Positions 1 through 8,726 are shown, counted from the stretch's first letter. The stretch: 64,000 bases of DNA from Actinoplanes sp. M2I2 (GCF_023544445.1 NZ_JALPVJ010000005.1:496001-560000), one strand, 5' to 3'. The notes: a model not told the origin generated them from the sequence alone. Numbers and translations: made by a program.

Positions 1-311
1 GTGGTGAACATGCCGCCGATGAAGTTGACCAGCGCGAACCGATGCCGGACGACGCCGAACACGGCCTGCCCGGCGCCGGCGGCCAGCAGGACCAGGCTCC
101 AGACCAGCAGTCCGCGACGGTCGCGGCCGGTCGCGGCGTCGATCGCCCGGCCCACGATCGCCGGCACGAAGGCCTGGCAGAGCATCCACAGGACAGCGAA
201 CGTGATGGCCGCGTACACCGGCCGCCAGGCCCGCCGGACCAGCCACCGCAGATAGGCGGTGGCCGATCGGCTGTCGGGGGCGCCGGGGTCGGCGTCGGGA
301 AGTTCTCGCAT
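1..311 (-). CDS. ABC exporter, N-terminal part (cut by window edge)
   Basis: Reading the minus strand from ATG at 311 gives an open frame of 103 codons that leaves the window. After a short polar N-terminus (about residues 1-20) come two hydrophobic segments: one around residues 32-52 (YAAITFAVLWMLCQAFVPAI) and one around 68-88. Between them lies a short loop containing GRAIDAATGRD. This is the layout of the transmembrane domain of ABC-type exporters (half-transporters with membrane part followed by ATPase). The ATPase is not in the window, so substrate and even the exporter class are inferred. It lies 65 nt downstream of the small gene after tsaD on the same strand and could be read from its own promoter. 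Confidence 0.7.
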   Translation of the reverse strand, partial: MRELPDADPGAPDSRSATAYLRWLVRRAWRPVYAAITFAVLWMLCQAFVPAIVGRAIDAATGRDRRGLLVWSLVLLAAGAGQAVFGVVRHRFALVNFIGGMFT

Positions 312-376
312 CAGGGACCCGACGTTACGGGCGGGGTGTGACAGTTTGCGACGGCTTTTCGCCGACCGTGACGGGT

Positions 377-631
377 CTAACGGTCGACCGGCGAGAAGTC
401 CCAGATGTGCGGCGCGCGAGCGATCAGCTTGGCCGGTGGGGCGGGCATGTCCTCCGGGGTGTTACGCCACTTCGAGATGACGACGATGCGGTTGTCGGTG
501 GACGAGTAGACCTCGCTCGACACGTGTTGCGGCAGCACCTCGATGTGCGGCACCGCGACATCGCAGACCCACGACAGCAGCTCGTCGAAGCCACTGAGCG
601 AGGCCCTTATCTCCCACATCCGCGCGATCAT
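377..631 (-). CDS. Small conserved-type hypothetical protein after tsaD
   Basis: An 84-residue protein starting 9 nt after the tsaD stop, so almost certainly part of the tsa operon. It has no signal peptide or membrane segment. Its make-up is mixed, with aromatic residues (WEIRASLSGFDELLSWV near the N-terminus, KWRNTPEDMPAPP near residues 54-66), suggesting a small folded alpha/beta protein rather than a random frame. The size and alternating pattern recall small ferredoxin-like folds such as antibiotic-biosynthesis monooxygenase-like proteins, but no diagnostic motif is visible. I do not recognise a function. An opposite-strand frame covers the region, but codon context and operon position favour this one. 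Confidence 0.6.
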   Translation of the reverse strand: MIARMWEIRASLSGFDELLSWVCDVAVPHIEVLPQHVSSEVYSSTDNRIVVISKWRNTPEDMPAPPAKLIARAPHIWDFSPVDR

Positions 632-640
632 GCTGGGTTC

Positions 641-1693
641 CTACCCCGCCACACTGACCGTGGTCAATGGCAGCGCGGAATCGGCCGGCAGATCGAGACG
701 ACTCGGGGCGACCCCGGCGGCGACCAGGCGCGAGCCGAGCGCCGCGACCATCGCGCCGTTGTCGGTGCACAGCTGCGGCCGGGGCACGCGTACCTCGATG
801 CCGTGCCGGGCGGCGCGCTCGACGGCCAGCACCCGCAGCCGAGAATTCGCCGCGACGCCCCCGCCGATCAGCAGCGTCCGCACGCCGTTGGCCCGGCAGG
901 CCTCGATCGCCTTGGCGGTGAGCACATCGCACACCGCCTCCTGGAACGAGGCCGAGACGTCGGCCACCGGCACGGGCTCGCCGGCGCGTTCGCGGGCCTC
1001 GACCCAGCGGGCCACCGCGGTCTTGAGCCCCGAGAAGGAGAAGTCGTACCGGTGCGCGGCCAGATCCTTGGGCGCGGTGAGACCCCGGGGGAAGGCGATC
1101 GACGCCGGGTCACCCTCCCGGGCCGTACGGTCGATGATCGGTCCACCCGGGAAGCCGAGCCCCAGCAGCCGGGCGACCTTGTCGAACGCCTCGCCGGCGG
1201 CGTCGTCGATCGTGGCGCCGAGCGGCGTCACCCCGTTGGTGAGGTCGTCGACCAGCAGCAGCGAGGAGTGCCCACCGGAGACGAGCATCGCGATGGCCGG
1301 CTCGGGCAGCGGGCCGTGTTCCAGGGTGTCGACGGCCACGTGGGCCGCGAGGTGGTTGACGCCGTAGATCGGCTTCTCCGCCGCGAGGGCGTACCCCTTG
1401 GCCGCCGCGACCCCGACGAGCAGCGCCCCGGCCAGGCCCGGCCCGCTGGTCACCGCGATGGCGTCGATGTCGGCCAGGGTGACTCCGGCCTCGTCGAGGG
1501 CGCGCCCCATGGTCGGGACGAGGGCCTCGAGGTGCGCCCGGCTGGCCACCTCGGGCACGACACCGCCGAACCGCGCGTGCTGCTCCACACTCGACGCGAG
1601 CGCGTCGGCCAGCAGGGTGTGCCCGCGCACGATGCCGATGCCGGTCTCGTCGCAGGACGTTTCGATGCCGAGGACCAGGGGCTCGTCAACCAT
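641..1693 (-). CDS. tsaD: tRNA N6-threonylcarbamoyladenosine transferase TsaD
   Basis: A 350-residue member of the Kae1/TsaD (Gcp) family. With TsaB and TsaE it transfers the threonylcarbamoyl group from threonylcarbamoyl-AMP to A37 of ANN-decoding tRNAs. The N-terminal [10 protein letters not shown] (9-18), the metal-binding histidines in NHLAAH (H114 and H118), and [10 protein letters not shown] (139-148) are all present, and the length is normal for bacteria. The ATG start lies inside the end of rimI (8-nt overlap), so the two are translationally linked. tsaB, rimI and tsaD run in the usual actinobacterial order. Essential in most bacteria. Confidence 0.97.
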   Translation of the reverse strand: MVDEPLVLGIETSCDETGIGIVRGHTLLADALASSVEQHARFGGVVPEVASRAHLEALVPTMGRALDEAGVTLADIDAIAVTSGPGLAGALLVGVAAAKGYALAAEKPIYGVNHLAAHVAVDTLEHGPLPEPAIAMLVSGGHSSLLLVDDLTNGVTPLGATIDDAAGEAFDKVARLLGLGFPGGPIIDRTAREGDPASIAFPRGLTAPKDLAAHRYDFSFSGLKTAVARWVEARERAGEPVPVADVSASFQEAVCDVLTAKAIEACRANGVRTLLIGGGVAANSRLRVLAVERAARHGIEVRVPRPQLCTDNGAMVAALGSRLVAAGVAPSRLDLPADSALPLTTVSVAG

Positions 1694-2120
1694 TGCGCAT
1701 CATCACCAGGGCGTCCGTGTTGCTCGGTTGGTAGTAGCCGCGCCGGATGCCGACGGGCTCGAAATCGTACGCCGCGTACAGATGCTGGGCCGGGGCGTTG
1801 TCGACCGCGACCTCCAGCAGGGTCTGTTTGATCCCCAGCCGGGCGGCCTCGCCGAGCAGCGCCTCGAGCAGGACCCGGCCGGTGCCGCGACGCTGCCCGG
1901 TGCGGCGTACGGCGATGTTCTGCACCCAGGCCTCGTCCGGTGTGGCGGCGAGTCCCGCGTACCCGAGAAGGTCGTCCTCCTCGAGCGCGACGACGTAGAA
2001 GTTGCGCTGCGCCAGCTCGTTCCAGAACATCGGGGCCGACCACTTCTCGTCGCCGAAGAGGTCGGCCTCGAGCGGCAGGACCTCGGCGATGTGCCACCAG
2101 CGGAAGCGCTCTATGCGCAT
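1686..2120 (-). CDS. rimI: Ribosomal-protein alanine N-acetyltransferase RimI
   Basis: A 144-residue GNAT-fold acetyltransferase. The acetyl-CoA pyrophosphate loop appears as [14 protein letters not shown] (about 72-85), followed by [20 protein letters not shown] (about 100-119), typical of RimI. The classical substrate is the N-terminal alanine of ribosomal protein S18, although actinobacterial homologues can be broader. Its ATG overlaps the tsaB stop by one base and its 3' end overlaps tsaD by 8 nt, placing it within the t6A operon. The tsaB-rimI-tsaD arrangement is widespread and strengthens the assignment. Confidence 0.93.
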   Translation of the reverse strand: MRIERFRWWHIAEVLPLEADLFGDEKWSAPMFWNELAQRNFYVVALEEDDLLGYAGLAATPDEAWVQNIAVRRTGQRRGTGRVLLEALLGEAARLGIKQTLLEVAVDNAPAQHLYAAYDFEPVGIRRGYYQPSNTDALVMMRNG

Positions 2121-3025
2121 CAGGTCAGCACCGGCTTGCGCCCGGACGGCTCGACCGCGTCGGGCCGGCGCAGGTAGAGGGGGGTGAGCGGGTCGCTCGG
2201 CGCGGCCGAACGGATCCGGTCGGCCGCGAGGGCGACGAGGGCGGCGCCGGGCGGATAGAGCAGGTGCTCCTCCACCGGGACGCCGAAGAGGTCGCCGTAC
2301 TTGAGTGCGCCCTCTCCCACGGCCCGGTCGACCAGATGGCCCACCGCCGACGATCGACCCGGGACCTCGCGCCCGGTCAGATCGATGCCGTCGTCGCGGG
2401 CGGTGGCCTGCCCGATCAGGTAGTCGGCCTCGGCCCGGGCCAGCGCGGCGGCCACCCGGGCGGCGTCGGCGCCGGCCAGAGCGGTGGCCGCTTCCAGAGT
2501 CTCGGACTCGGCGAGCGCGGCCGCCTCGGTCGCGGCCCGGTTGCGGGCGCGGCTGGTGGTGGCCACCCCGGCCCGGAGGAGGCGGGCAGCCACGTCGGCC
2601 GGGCGGGCCACATCGGGCCCGAGAACGCGGACGCCGTCGAGATAGGTGGCGTAATAGACCTCACGACGCCGGGCGTCGGTGGCGACCAGCACCCGGCCCG
2701 GTCCGGCGGCACGGCCCAGGGCATCGAGCGAGCAGACTCCGTACGCCGGGATGGCCAGAGCCTGGCTCATGCTCGCCGCCGTGGCCAGGCCGACGCGCAG
2801 CCCGGTGAACGGCCCCGGCCCCAGCCCGGCGACGATCGCCCCCAGGTCGCCCGGCCGCACCCCCGCGTCGGCCAGCGTGGCCGCGATCTCGGGGGCCAGT
2901 TTCTCGCCGTGCGCGCGGGGGTCGACAGTGCGCCGCTCGGCCACCCCCCGCAGCCCGTCGGCGGTCACCTCCACCAGGGCGGCAGTCGACGCGGGCGTAG
3001 CGGTGTCCAGAGCCAGTACGAGCAC
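2120..3025 (-). CDS. tsaB: t6A complex dimerisation subunit TsaB
   Basis: A 301-residue protein, longer than the E. coli TsaB (about 230) because of an Ala-rich C-terminal half. The N-terminus (MLVLALDTATPASTAAL) and GLGPGPFTGLRVGLATA (about 88-104) are signature motifs of the TsaB/YeaZ ASKHA fold. It lacks the metal histidines of TsaD and serves as its platform partner. The start is GTG at 3025. It is followed directly by rimI with a one-base stop/start overlap. The extra C-terminal stretch (about 150-301), rich in Ala and Arg, includes RNRAATEAAALAESETL and has no clear function. Confidence 0.95.
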   Translation of the reverse strand: MLVLALDTATPASTAALVEVTADGLRGVAERRTVDPRAHGEKLAPEIAATLADAGVRPGDLGAIVAGLGPGPFTGLRVGLATAASMSQALAIPAYGVCSLDALGRAAGPGRVLVATDARRREVYYATYLDGVRVLGPDVARPADVAARLLRAGVATTSRARNRAATEAAALAESETLEAATALAGADAARVAAALARAEADYLIGQATARDDGIDLTGREVPGRSSAVGHLVDRAVGEGALKYGDLFGVPVEEHLLYPPGAALVALAADRIRSAAPSDPLTPLYLRRPDAVEPSGRKPVLT

Positions 3026-3079
3026 GTCTCCGACCCTACTGCGCGCTCACCGGCCGGTCCGCGCGGCGGGCCGTGACAC

Positions 3080-3772
3080 TCAGCTCCCGATGGGCTCGGC
3101 GCGCGGGTCCCAGTCGATGAGCTCGCGCCCACCGTCGGCGAGGGCCTTGTTGGCCGCGCTGAACGGGCGCGACCCCAGGAAGCCCCGGGGATTGAGCGGG
3201 CTCGGGTGGCCCGCCTCGATCACGACGTGCGCCGGGTTGGTGACCAGCACGGCCTTCTTCCGGGCGTAGCCGCCCCACAGCAGGAAGACGACCCGATCGT
3301 CGCGGGCGTTCAGCGCGCGGATCGTCGCGTCGGTGAACGCTTCCCAGCCCTTGCCGCCGTGGGAGGCCGCCGCCCCGGCGCGAACCGTCAGCACGGCGTT
3401 GAGCAGCAGCACGCCCTGCCGGGCCCACCCGGTGAGATCGCCGGCCGGGGGCGGCGCCACGCCGACGTCCGCGGCCAGCTCCTTGAAGACGTTGCGCAGC
3501 GACGGCGGGACGCGCACGCCGTCGCGCACGCTGAAGCTGAGCCCGTGCGCCTGCCCCGGCCCGTGATAGGGGTCCTGCCCCAGGATGAGCACCCGGATCT
3601 GCCGGGGTGAGCAGAGCCGGTAGGCCGCGAAGAGGTCCTCGACCGGCGGATAGATCGTGTGCGCCGCGTACTCCGCGGTCACGAACTCGCTCAGCGCGGC
3701 CGTCGCGTCGTCGTCGAGAAACTCGGCAAGCTCGGCCTGCCAGTCGGCCGGCAGCATCTCCGCCAGATTCAC
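3080..3772 (-). CDS. ung: Uracil-DNA glycosylase, family 1
   Basis: A 230-residue UDG that removes uracil from DNA as the first step of base excision repair. The catalytic water-activating motif GQDPYHG is at 65-71 (Asp67), and the DNA-intercalation loop HPSPL is at 189-193 with the catalytic His189. Both are canonical for family 1. The start is GTG at 3772 (GTG AAT CTG), preceded by GGGGAGCAC as ribosome-binding sequence. The gene sits between tsaE and tsaB, splitting the tsa genes. Its start overlaps the TGA that would end a read-through product of tsaE (see findings). Length is normal. Confidence 0.97.
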   Translation of the reverse strand: MNLAEMLPADWQAELAEFLDDDATAALSEFVTAEYAAHTIYPPVEDLFAAYRLCSPRQIRVLILGQDPYHGPGQAHGLSFSVRDGVRVPPSLRNVFKELAADVGVAPPPAGDLTGWARQGVLLLNAVLTVRAGAAASHGGKGWEAFTDATIRALNARDDRVVFLLWGGYARKKAVLVTNPAHVVIEAGHPSPLNPRGFLGSRPFSAANKALADGGRELIDWDPRAEPIGS

Positions 3773-3780
3773 GTGCTCCC

Positions 3781-3951
3781 CTTCTCTGTTCGCTGATCGC
3801 CTTGCCGATCGCCTTGCTGATCGGCTTGTCGACCGACTTGCTGATCGGCTTGTCGAACGACTTGCTGGTCGCTTTGTCGACCGTCCTGCTGATCGCCTTG
3901 CTGATCGGCTTGCCGACCGTCTTACTGGTCGCCTTGCTGATCGGCGGTCAG
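3781..3951 (-). repeat. 12-bp tandem repeat array, in frame with tsaE
   Basis: About 13 degenerate copies of a 12-base unit of the type ctgatcggcttg / tcgaccgacttg fill the tsaE-ung junction and the last six codons of tsaE. Read on the minus strand each unit encodes four residues of pattern xDxQ or xxRQ. Only the TAA at 3922-3924 interrupts the frame. The next in-frame stop is the TGA at 3769-3771. The unit length keeps the reading frame, which suggests that the array arose inside coding sequence. Confidence 0.9.
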
Positions 3952-4395
3952 GCGCGCGAGCCGCGCGGCCCAGTCACCGCCGTGCGGGACCAGGTCGACC
4001 ACGCGGGTGTCGTCGTCGAGGCGGTCGATCCGCACCAGCAGGTATTCGTCGTTGAGCTGCTCGACCAGGCCGGCGCCCCACTCCACCACGGTGACCGCGT
4101 CGTCGGCCGAGGCGTCCAGGTCGAGGTCGTCGATCTCGGCGCGCGGGTCGGCGCTGTCCCCCAGCCGGTACGCGTCCGCGTGCACCAGCGGCGTGCGTCC
4201 CCGATGCACCCGGGCGATCACGAACGTCGGCGAGGTGATCGCGTCGGTCACCCCCAGCCCGGCCCCGATGCCCTGCGCCATCGCGGTCTTGCCGGCGCCG
4301 AGCGGCCCGGTCAGCAGCACCAGGTCGCCGGGCCGCAGGAACGAGGCGAGCCGTCGCCCGAACGCCCGGGTGTCGTCCACGGTGGCCAGCTTCAC
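3922..4395 (-). CDS. tsaE: t6A biosynthesis ATPase TsaE
   Basis: A 157-residue P-loop ATPase that resets the TsaBD complex during t6A formation. Walker A is GPLGAGKT (30-37, Lys36). The TSPTFV switch region is at about 54-59, and VVEWGAGL at about 102-109 matches the family. The ATG at 4395 overlaps the stop of the upstream hydrolase by 4 nt. The stop is TAA, an uncommon stop in this GC-rich genome. The C-terminal residues ADQQGDQ are the beginning of a 12-nt repeat array that continues in frame for 50 sense codons beyond the stop. A C-to-T change of a CAA codon would explain the truncation. Confidence 0.96.
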   Translation of the reverse strand: MKLATVDDTRAFGRRLASFLRPGDLVLLTGPLGAGKTAMAQGIGAGLGVTDAITSPTFVIARVHRGRTPLVHADAYRLGDSADPRAEIDDLDLDASADDAVTVVEWGAGLVEQLNDEYLLVRIDRLDDDTRVVDLVPHGGDWAARLARLTADQQGDQ

Positions 4396-5471
4396 GAGAT
4401 CCTCTCCAGGAACGGCAGCAGCGCGGCGTTGACCTCGTCGGCCTTCTCGAGCATGACCACGTGGCCGCTGTTGTCCACTTTGATCAACTCGGCCTCGGGC
4501 AGGTGCTTGAGGATCTCCTCGGAGTGGTTCACCGGGGTCAGGTAGTCGCGGGTGCCGACGATCACCAGCACCGGCACCCCGCGCAGCGCCGACAACGCCG
4601 GGAAGCGATTGTGGGTGTACAGGGTGTGCAGGTATTTCGTCAGCGTCTCGACCGAGGTCTTGGAGTTCATCGTCTCCACGAAGGTGACCAACGACGGACT
4701 GGGCTTGGGCTCACCGAAGCCGTACCGCCGGGTCAGCAGCCAGGCCAGGTCGGACGACACCACCCGGGCCCGGTCGATCGTGGTGCCGCCCAGGTGGGCG
4801 GCCCGGCCCCAGAGCGGGAAGAAGGGCGCGCTGGCCCGGGCCACCAGCGTGGGCAGGCCCAGCTTGGTCTTGTCGATCAGACCGGCCGACGTGGACATGA
4901 GCACGACCCCGGTGACCCGCTTGCCGAACCATTCCGGGTACTGCTCGGCGAACGCCATGATCGTCATGCCACCCATCGAGTGGCCGACGAGGATGATGTG
5001 CCCGTCGGGCACCGCCGCGTTGAGCACCGCGGCCAGCGACTTGCCGAGCGCCGCGATGTCGTACTCGCCGGACTGGAGCCGGCTGGACCGGCCGTGCCCG
5101 GGCTGGTCGTAGAAGACCAGCCGGTGGTCACCGCGCTCGGCCAGCACCTTGCGCTGGAAGTAGAAGGTGCCCATGTCGAGAGCGAAACCGTGTACGAAGA
5201 CGATCGTGGGCTTGTCGCCCGGGGTCCGCGGCTCGACGATCTCGACGTGCAGCTCGGTGCCGTCGGCGGCGGTGATGGTCCGCTCCCGGTCGAACGGCTG
5301 ATCGCCGAACGGCTCGTCGACATGCGGATCGCCGGGCGCCTGCACCGAGCGCCGCACCAGCACCCGTTCGACGGCGAACGCGGTCGCCAGGCCGGCCGCG
5401 AGCACCCCCACGGCGGCTCCGGCCAGGCCGACCTGCTTGGCCCGCCGGGACGGCACCTTGGCCGGACTCAT
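4392..5471 (-). CDS. Membrane-anchored alpha/beta hydrolase
   Basis: A 359-residue alpha/beta-fold hydrolase. An N-terminal hydrophobic segment (about residues 13-33, VGLAGAAVGVLAAGLATAFAV) with basic residues before it looks like an uncleaved signal anchor. The oxyanion region is FVHGFALD, the nucleophile elbow is GHSMGG, the acid lies near VGTRDYLTP and the histidine is in SGHVVMLE. It has been kept between alr and tsaE with 4-nt overlaps on both sides, an arrangement typical of actinobacterial alr-tsaE loci. The substrate is unknown; a lipid or ester substrate at the membrane is plausible but is inference. Confidence 0.9.
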   Translation of the reverse strand: MSPAKVPSRRAKQVGLAGAAVGVLAAGLATAFAVERVLVRRSVQAPGDPHVDEPFGDQPFDRERTITAADGTELHVEIVEPRTPGDKPTIVFVHGFALDMGTFYFQRKVLAERGDHRLVFYDQPGHGRSSRLQSGEYDIAALGKSLAAVLNAAVPDGHIILVGHSMGGMTIMAFAEQYPEWFGKRVTGVVLMSTSAGLIDKTKLGLPTLVARASAPFFPLWGRAAHLGGTTIDRARVVSSDLAWLLTRRYGFGEPKPSPSLVTFVETMNSKTSVETLTKYLHTLYTHNRFPALSALRGVPVLVIVGTRDYLTPVNHSEEILKHLPEAELIKVDNSGHVVMLEKADEVNAALLPFLERIS

Positions 5472-6790
5472 GACGCACCCCCCATGTCCACCTCACCGGT
5501 CCGCCCCGCCCGGCCGTCCCCGGCGTCGCGGTCGAGCCCAGCCACCGATGCGCTGCCGCCGTCCCCGGCGTCGCGGTCGAGCCCAGCCACCGATGCGCTG
5601 CCGCCGTCGCCGCCATTGACCGGCCCGCCGGCCGCGGTGCCGCCGTCACCCGTGGCCGTAGCGCTGCCCTCTGTCCCGGCGGCGCCGTCGTAGAGACGGG
5701 GAACCCGCGTGCTGCCGAAGCGGGTCACGATCTCGTAGTTGATCGTGTCGACCACGGCGGCCCAGTCGTCGGCCGTGGGGCCGCCGTCGTCGCCCGGGCC
5801 GAAGATCGTCGCCACGTCACCGGCCGCGACCGGGTCGTCGCCGACGTCAAGGACGATCTGATCCATGCAGACCCGGCCGGCGATCGTGCGTCGCTTGCCG
5901 CCGAGCTGCACCGGCCCGGCGTTGGACGCGGCGCGGGGCACCCCGTCGGCGTAGCCGAGCGGCACCAGCGCCAGGGTCGTCTCCCGCTCGGTGACATAGG
6001 TGTGCCCATAGGACACGCCCTGGCCGGCGGGCACGCGTTTGGTCAGCGCGACCCGCGCCCGGGCGGTCATCGCCGGCCGCAGCCCGAACGTCTCGCCCTG
6101 CACCGGCGACAGCCCGTAGACCGCGATGCCGGGGCGCACCAGGTCGTAGTGCGAGTCGGGGCGGGTCAGCGTGGCGGCCGAGTTGGCGATGTGCCGGTAG
6201 CGCGGCGCGATGCCGAAGCGCTCGGCGACCGCCAGCCCGTCGGCGAAAGCGGCCAGCTGGTGGTCGATGGTCTCGTGGCCCGGCGCGTCCGCGTAGACGA
6301 AATGACTCCAGACGCCGACCACGTCGATCTCGCCGTCGGCCTGGGCCTTGGCCGCGGCCTCGAGTAGCGCCGGCCACTCGGCCGCCGTGGCGCCGCCCCG
6401 GGACAGCCCGGTATCGATCTTGAGATGGACCCGGGCCGTGCGCTCGGCCCGGCGACCCGCGCGGACCAGCTCGTCCAGCATCTCGAGGCTGCCCGCGTTG
6501 AGGTCGAGGTCGGCGGCGACGCCGTCGTGCAGCGGCAGCCCCGGCGAGTGCAGCCAGGCCAGCACCGGCACGTCGAGGCCGGCCCGGCGCAGCGCCAGCC
6601 CCTCGTCCAGGGTCGCCACCCCGAGCCAGGTCGCCCCGCCGGCCAGCGCCGCGCGCGCCGAGGGCAGCATGCCGTGTCCGTAGCCGTCGCCCTTGACCAC
6701 GGCCATGACCTCGGCGGTGGTGCCCGCGCGCAGCGACGCGACGTTGTCCCGGATGGCGTCCAGATCGATCCGGACCTCGGCCTGCCACAT
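5468..6790 (-). CDS. alr: Alanine racemase
   Basis: A 440-residue PLP enzyme that makes D-alanine for peptidoglycan. The N-terminal barrel starts with AEVRIDLDAIRDN and carries the PLP lysine in VVKGDGYGHG (Lys33). The C-terminal domain has the tyrosine-containing GVSYGHTYVTE and the GRVCMDQIVLDVGD segment. Typical Alr is 370-390 residues. The extra 50-60 C-terminal residues are Gly/Asp/Ala/Ser-rich and contain a perfect 15-residue tandem duplication encoded by a 45-bp DNA repeat. The ATG is at 6790, 14 nt after the nnrDE stop. The 3' end overlaps the hydrolase start (ATGA). Confidence 0.97.
   Translation of the reverse strand: MWQAEVRIDLDAIRDNVASLRAGTTAEVMAVVKGDGYGHGMLPSARAALAGGATWLGVATLDEGLALRRAGLDVPVLAWLHSPGLPLHDGVAADLDLNAGSLEMLDELVRAGRRAERTARVHLKIDTGLSRGGATAAEWPALLEAAAKAQADGEIDVVGVWSHFVYADAPGHETIDHQLAAFADGLAVAERFGIAPRYRHIANSAATLTRPDSHYDLVRPGIAVYGLSPVQGETFGLRPAMTARARVALTKRVPAGQGVSYGHTYVTERETTLALVPLGYADGVPRAASNAGPVQLGGKRRTIAGRVCMDQIVLDVGDDPVAAGDVATIFGPGDDGGPTADDWAAVVDTINYEIVTRFGSTRVPRLYDGAAGTEGSATATGDGGTAAGGPVNGGDGGSASVAGLDRDAGDGGSASVAGLDRDAGDGRAGRTGEVDMGGAS
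5516..5605 (-). repeat. Two perfect 45-bp direct repeats in the alr 3' end
   Basis: The unit at 5516-5560 is repeated base for base at 5561-5605. It keeps the alr frame and duplicates 15 residues (GGSASVAGLDRDAGD type). Perfect identity implies a recent slippage or recombination event in the low-complexity tail. Confidence 0.95.
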
Positions 6791-6804
6791 GATTCCCAGC
6801 CTAC

Positions 6805-8283
6805 TTACCCGTATGACACTGCTGTTTCGGCAGCTCCGTGGAGGTCGCGGACCGTCGCTCGGAGCGCGGCGGCGATGTCGGGGGCGGTGACCGGGCCGTC
6901 CTCCGCGGCCCGGCGGCCGGCCAGCCCGTGGGCGTACGCCGCGGCGACGGCGGCCCGCTCGGGCGGCAGCCCGCCGGCCAGCAACGACCCGAGCAGACCG
7001 GCCAGCACATCACCGCTGCCCGCCGTGGCCAGCGCGGACGTGCCGGTCGGGTTGACCCACACCGCGCCGGCCGGGGTGGCCACGATCGTCCGGTCGCCCT
7101 TGAGCAGCACCACCGCGTTCGTCCAGGAGGCCAGCTTGAGGGCGGCGCCGACGCGGTCGGCGCCGGGCGCCTCGCCGGCCAAGCGCTTGAACTCGCCGTC
7201 GTGCGGGGTGATCACCACCGGGGCGTCACGGCGCAGGTCGTCGGCGTGCCTGCCGTCGACCAGCAGGGTCAGCGCGTCGGCGTCGAGGAGCACCGGCAGC
7301 GGCGTGGCCAGCACGCTGCGCAGCGTGGTGCGGGCCTCGTCGTCGGTGCCGAGCCCCGAGCCGCACACCCAGGCCTGCACCCGGCCGGCGTCGGCGACCC
7401 TGGGCACGGCCACGACCGACGGGTGCGCGCGGACGACGTCCTCGTAGGCGCTGCCCGCGTAGCGGACCATGCCCGTCGGGCCCGCGAGCGCGCCGCTCAC
7501 CCCGAGCAGCGCGGCGCCCGGATAGGTGGCCGAGCCGGTCGCGATGCCGACCACGCCACGGGTGTACTTGTCGGAGGCCGGGCCGGGACGCGGCCACCAG
7601 CCGGCGACGTCGCCGGCGTCGGGCACGGACGCTGCCGGGCCGGAACGCAGGACCGGCCCGAGCCCGATGTCGACCAGCTCGACGTGACCGCACCGCACGG
7701 CGGCCGGCCCGACCACGTGCGCGGGCTTGAGGCAGCCGAAGGTGACGGTGACATCGGCGCCGACCGCGTCGCCCGGCACATCGCCGGTGTCGACGGCCAC
7801 GCCGCTGGGCACGTCCACCGCGACGACCACGGCGCGCGCGCCCGATCGCCCGCGCAGGGCACTCAGCCGGTCGGCCACGGCCACGGCGGGCGGGCGCAGT
7901 CCGCCGCTCGCGCCGATGCCGACGATGCCGTCGAGCACCAGATCGGCCCGCTCCGGCAGGTCGCGCACGGTGAAACCGCCGGCCGCGCGCAGGGCCCGCA
8001 GACCGGCGAGGTGAACTCGCTCGGGACTCATCAGCAGCGCCCGCACCTGAGCGCCGCGCCGGGCCAGGAGCGCGCCGGCATAGAGCGTGTCGCCCCCGTT
8101 GTCACCGCTGCCCACCAGCAGCAGCACGCGGGCGCCGTAGACGCCGCCGCCGTCGTCCAGCAGCAGGACACATCGCCGGGCCAGCCCGGCGGCCGCCCGC
8201 TGCATGAGCGTGCCCTCGGGCAGCGTGGCCATCAGGGATCGTTCGGCCGCGCGCACGTCCGCGACCCGCCAAGCCTGCCGCAT
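6805..8283 (-). CDS. nnrD: Bifunctional NAD(P)HX epimerase/dehydratase (NnrE-NnrD)
   Basis: A 492-residue two-domain protein that repairs hydrated NAD(P)H. The N-terminal YjeF_N epimerase domain (about 1-215) has GSGDNGGDTLYAG. The C-terminal ADP/ATP-dependent dehydratase domain (about 225-492, ribokinase-like) has VITPHDGEFKRL and ATAGSGDVLAGLLG, the anion-hole/catalytic Asp motif. The start chosen is ATG at 8283 (MRQAWR) because GGAGCTGGAGGACC precedes it. The frame remains open upstream but would run through acpS. It lies between acpS and alr, the usual actinobacterial order. Confidence 0.95.
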   Translation of the reverse strand: MRQAWRVADVRAAERSLMATLPEGTLMQRAAAGLARRCVLLLDDGGGVYGARVLLLVGSGDNGGDTLYAGALLARRGAQVRALLMSPERVHLAGLRALRAAGGFTVRDLPERADLVLDGIVGIGASGGLRPPAVAVADRLSALRGRSGARAVVVAVDVPSGVAVDTGDVPGDAVGADVTVTFGCLKPAHVVGPAAVRCGHVELVDIGLGPVLRSGPAASVPDAGDVAGWWPRPGPASDKYTRGVVGIATGSATYPGAALLGVSGALAGPTGMVRYAGSAYEDVVRAHPSVVAVPRVADAGRVQAWVCGSGLGTDDEARTTLRSVLATPLPVLLDADALTLLVDGRHADDLRRDAPVVITPHDGEFKRLAGEAPGADRVGAALKLASWTNAVVLLKGDRTIVATPAGAVWVNPTGTSALATAGSGDVLAGLLGSLLAGGLPPERAAVAAAYAHGLAGRRAAEDGPVTAPDIAAALRATVRDLHGAAETAVSYG

Positions 8284-8357
8284 CGGTCCTCCAGCTCCTG
8301 TTGAGACGATGCCGACCGTTCTAGCGCACCCCTGCGACATTTTCGCGGCGGCGCCGG

Positions 8358-8726
8358 TCAGGACTCCGCGACCACCATCGCCGAGGCGATGCCGCCGTCG
8401 TGCGAGAGCGAGAGATGCCATCGGTTGACCCCGCGCTCGGTCGCGACGGCGGCGACAGTACCGGAGACCGTGAGCCAGGGGCGGCCGTCCGGATCGGCGA
8501 CGATCTCGCAGTCGTGCCAGAGCATGCCCGCGGGCGCGCCGAGCGCCTTGGCCACCGCCTCCTTGGCCGCGAAGCGTGCCGCCAGCGACTCGGCCGACCG
8601 CGGGTTTCCGGAGACGGTCAGCCGCTCGCCCTCGGTGAAGAGCCGGACCGCCAGCGACGGTGTCCGGTCGAGGGCGCGAGCGAAGCGCTCGACCAGGACC
8701 ACATCGATGCCGACAGCCACGATCAC
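8358..8726 (-). CDS. acpS: Holo-[acyl-carrier-protein] synthase
   Basis: A 122-residue group I phosphopantetheinyl transferase that activates acyl carrier proteins by adding the 4'-phosphopantetheine arm. [11 protein letters not shown] (5-15) contains the metal-binding Asp8, and [13 protein letters not shown] (about 51-63) contains the catalytic Glu/Lys pair. The start is GTG at 8726, and a TAAAGT hexamer only 6 nt upstream suggests a leaderless transcript. It opens the acpS-nnrDE-alr block. Length is normal for the family. Confidence 0.95.
   Translation of the reverse strand: MIVAVGIDVVLVERFARALDRTPSLAVRLFTEGERLTVSGNPRSAESLAARFAAKEAVAKALGAPAGMLWHDCEIVADPDGRPWLTVSGTVAAVATERGVNRWHLSLSHDGGIASAMVVAES

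Noticed and set aside
3781..3951. CRISPR-like reading of the 12-bp repeats
   Set aside because: Units are short, contiguous and degenerate, with no spacers, and keep a coding frame.
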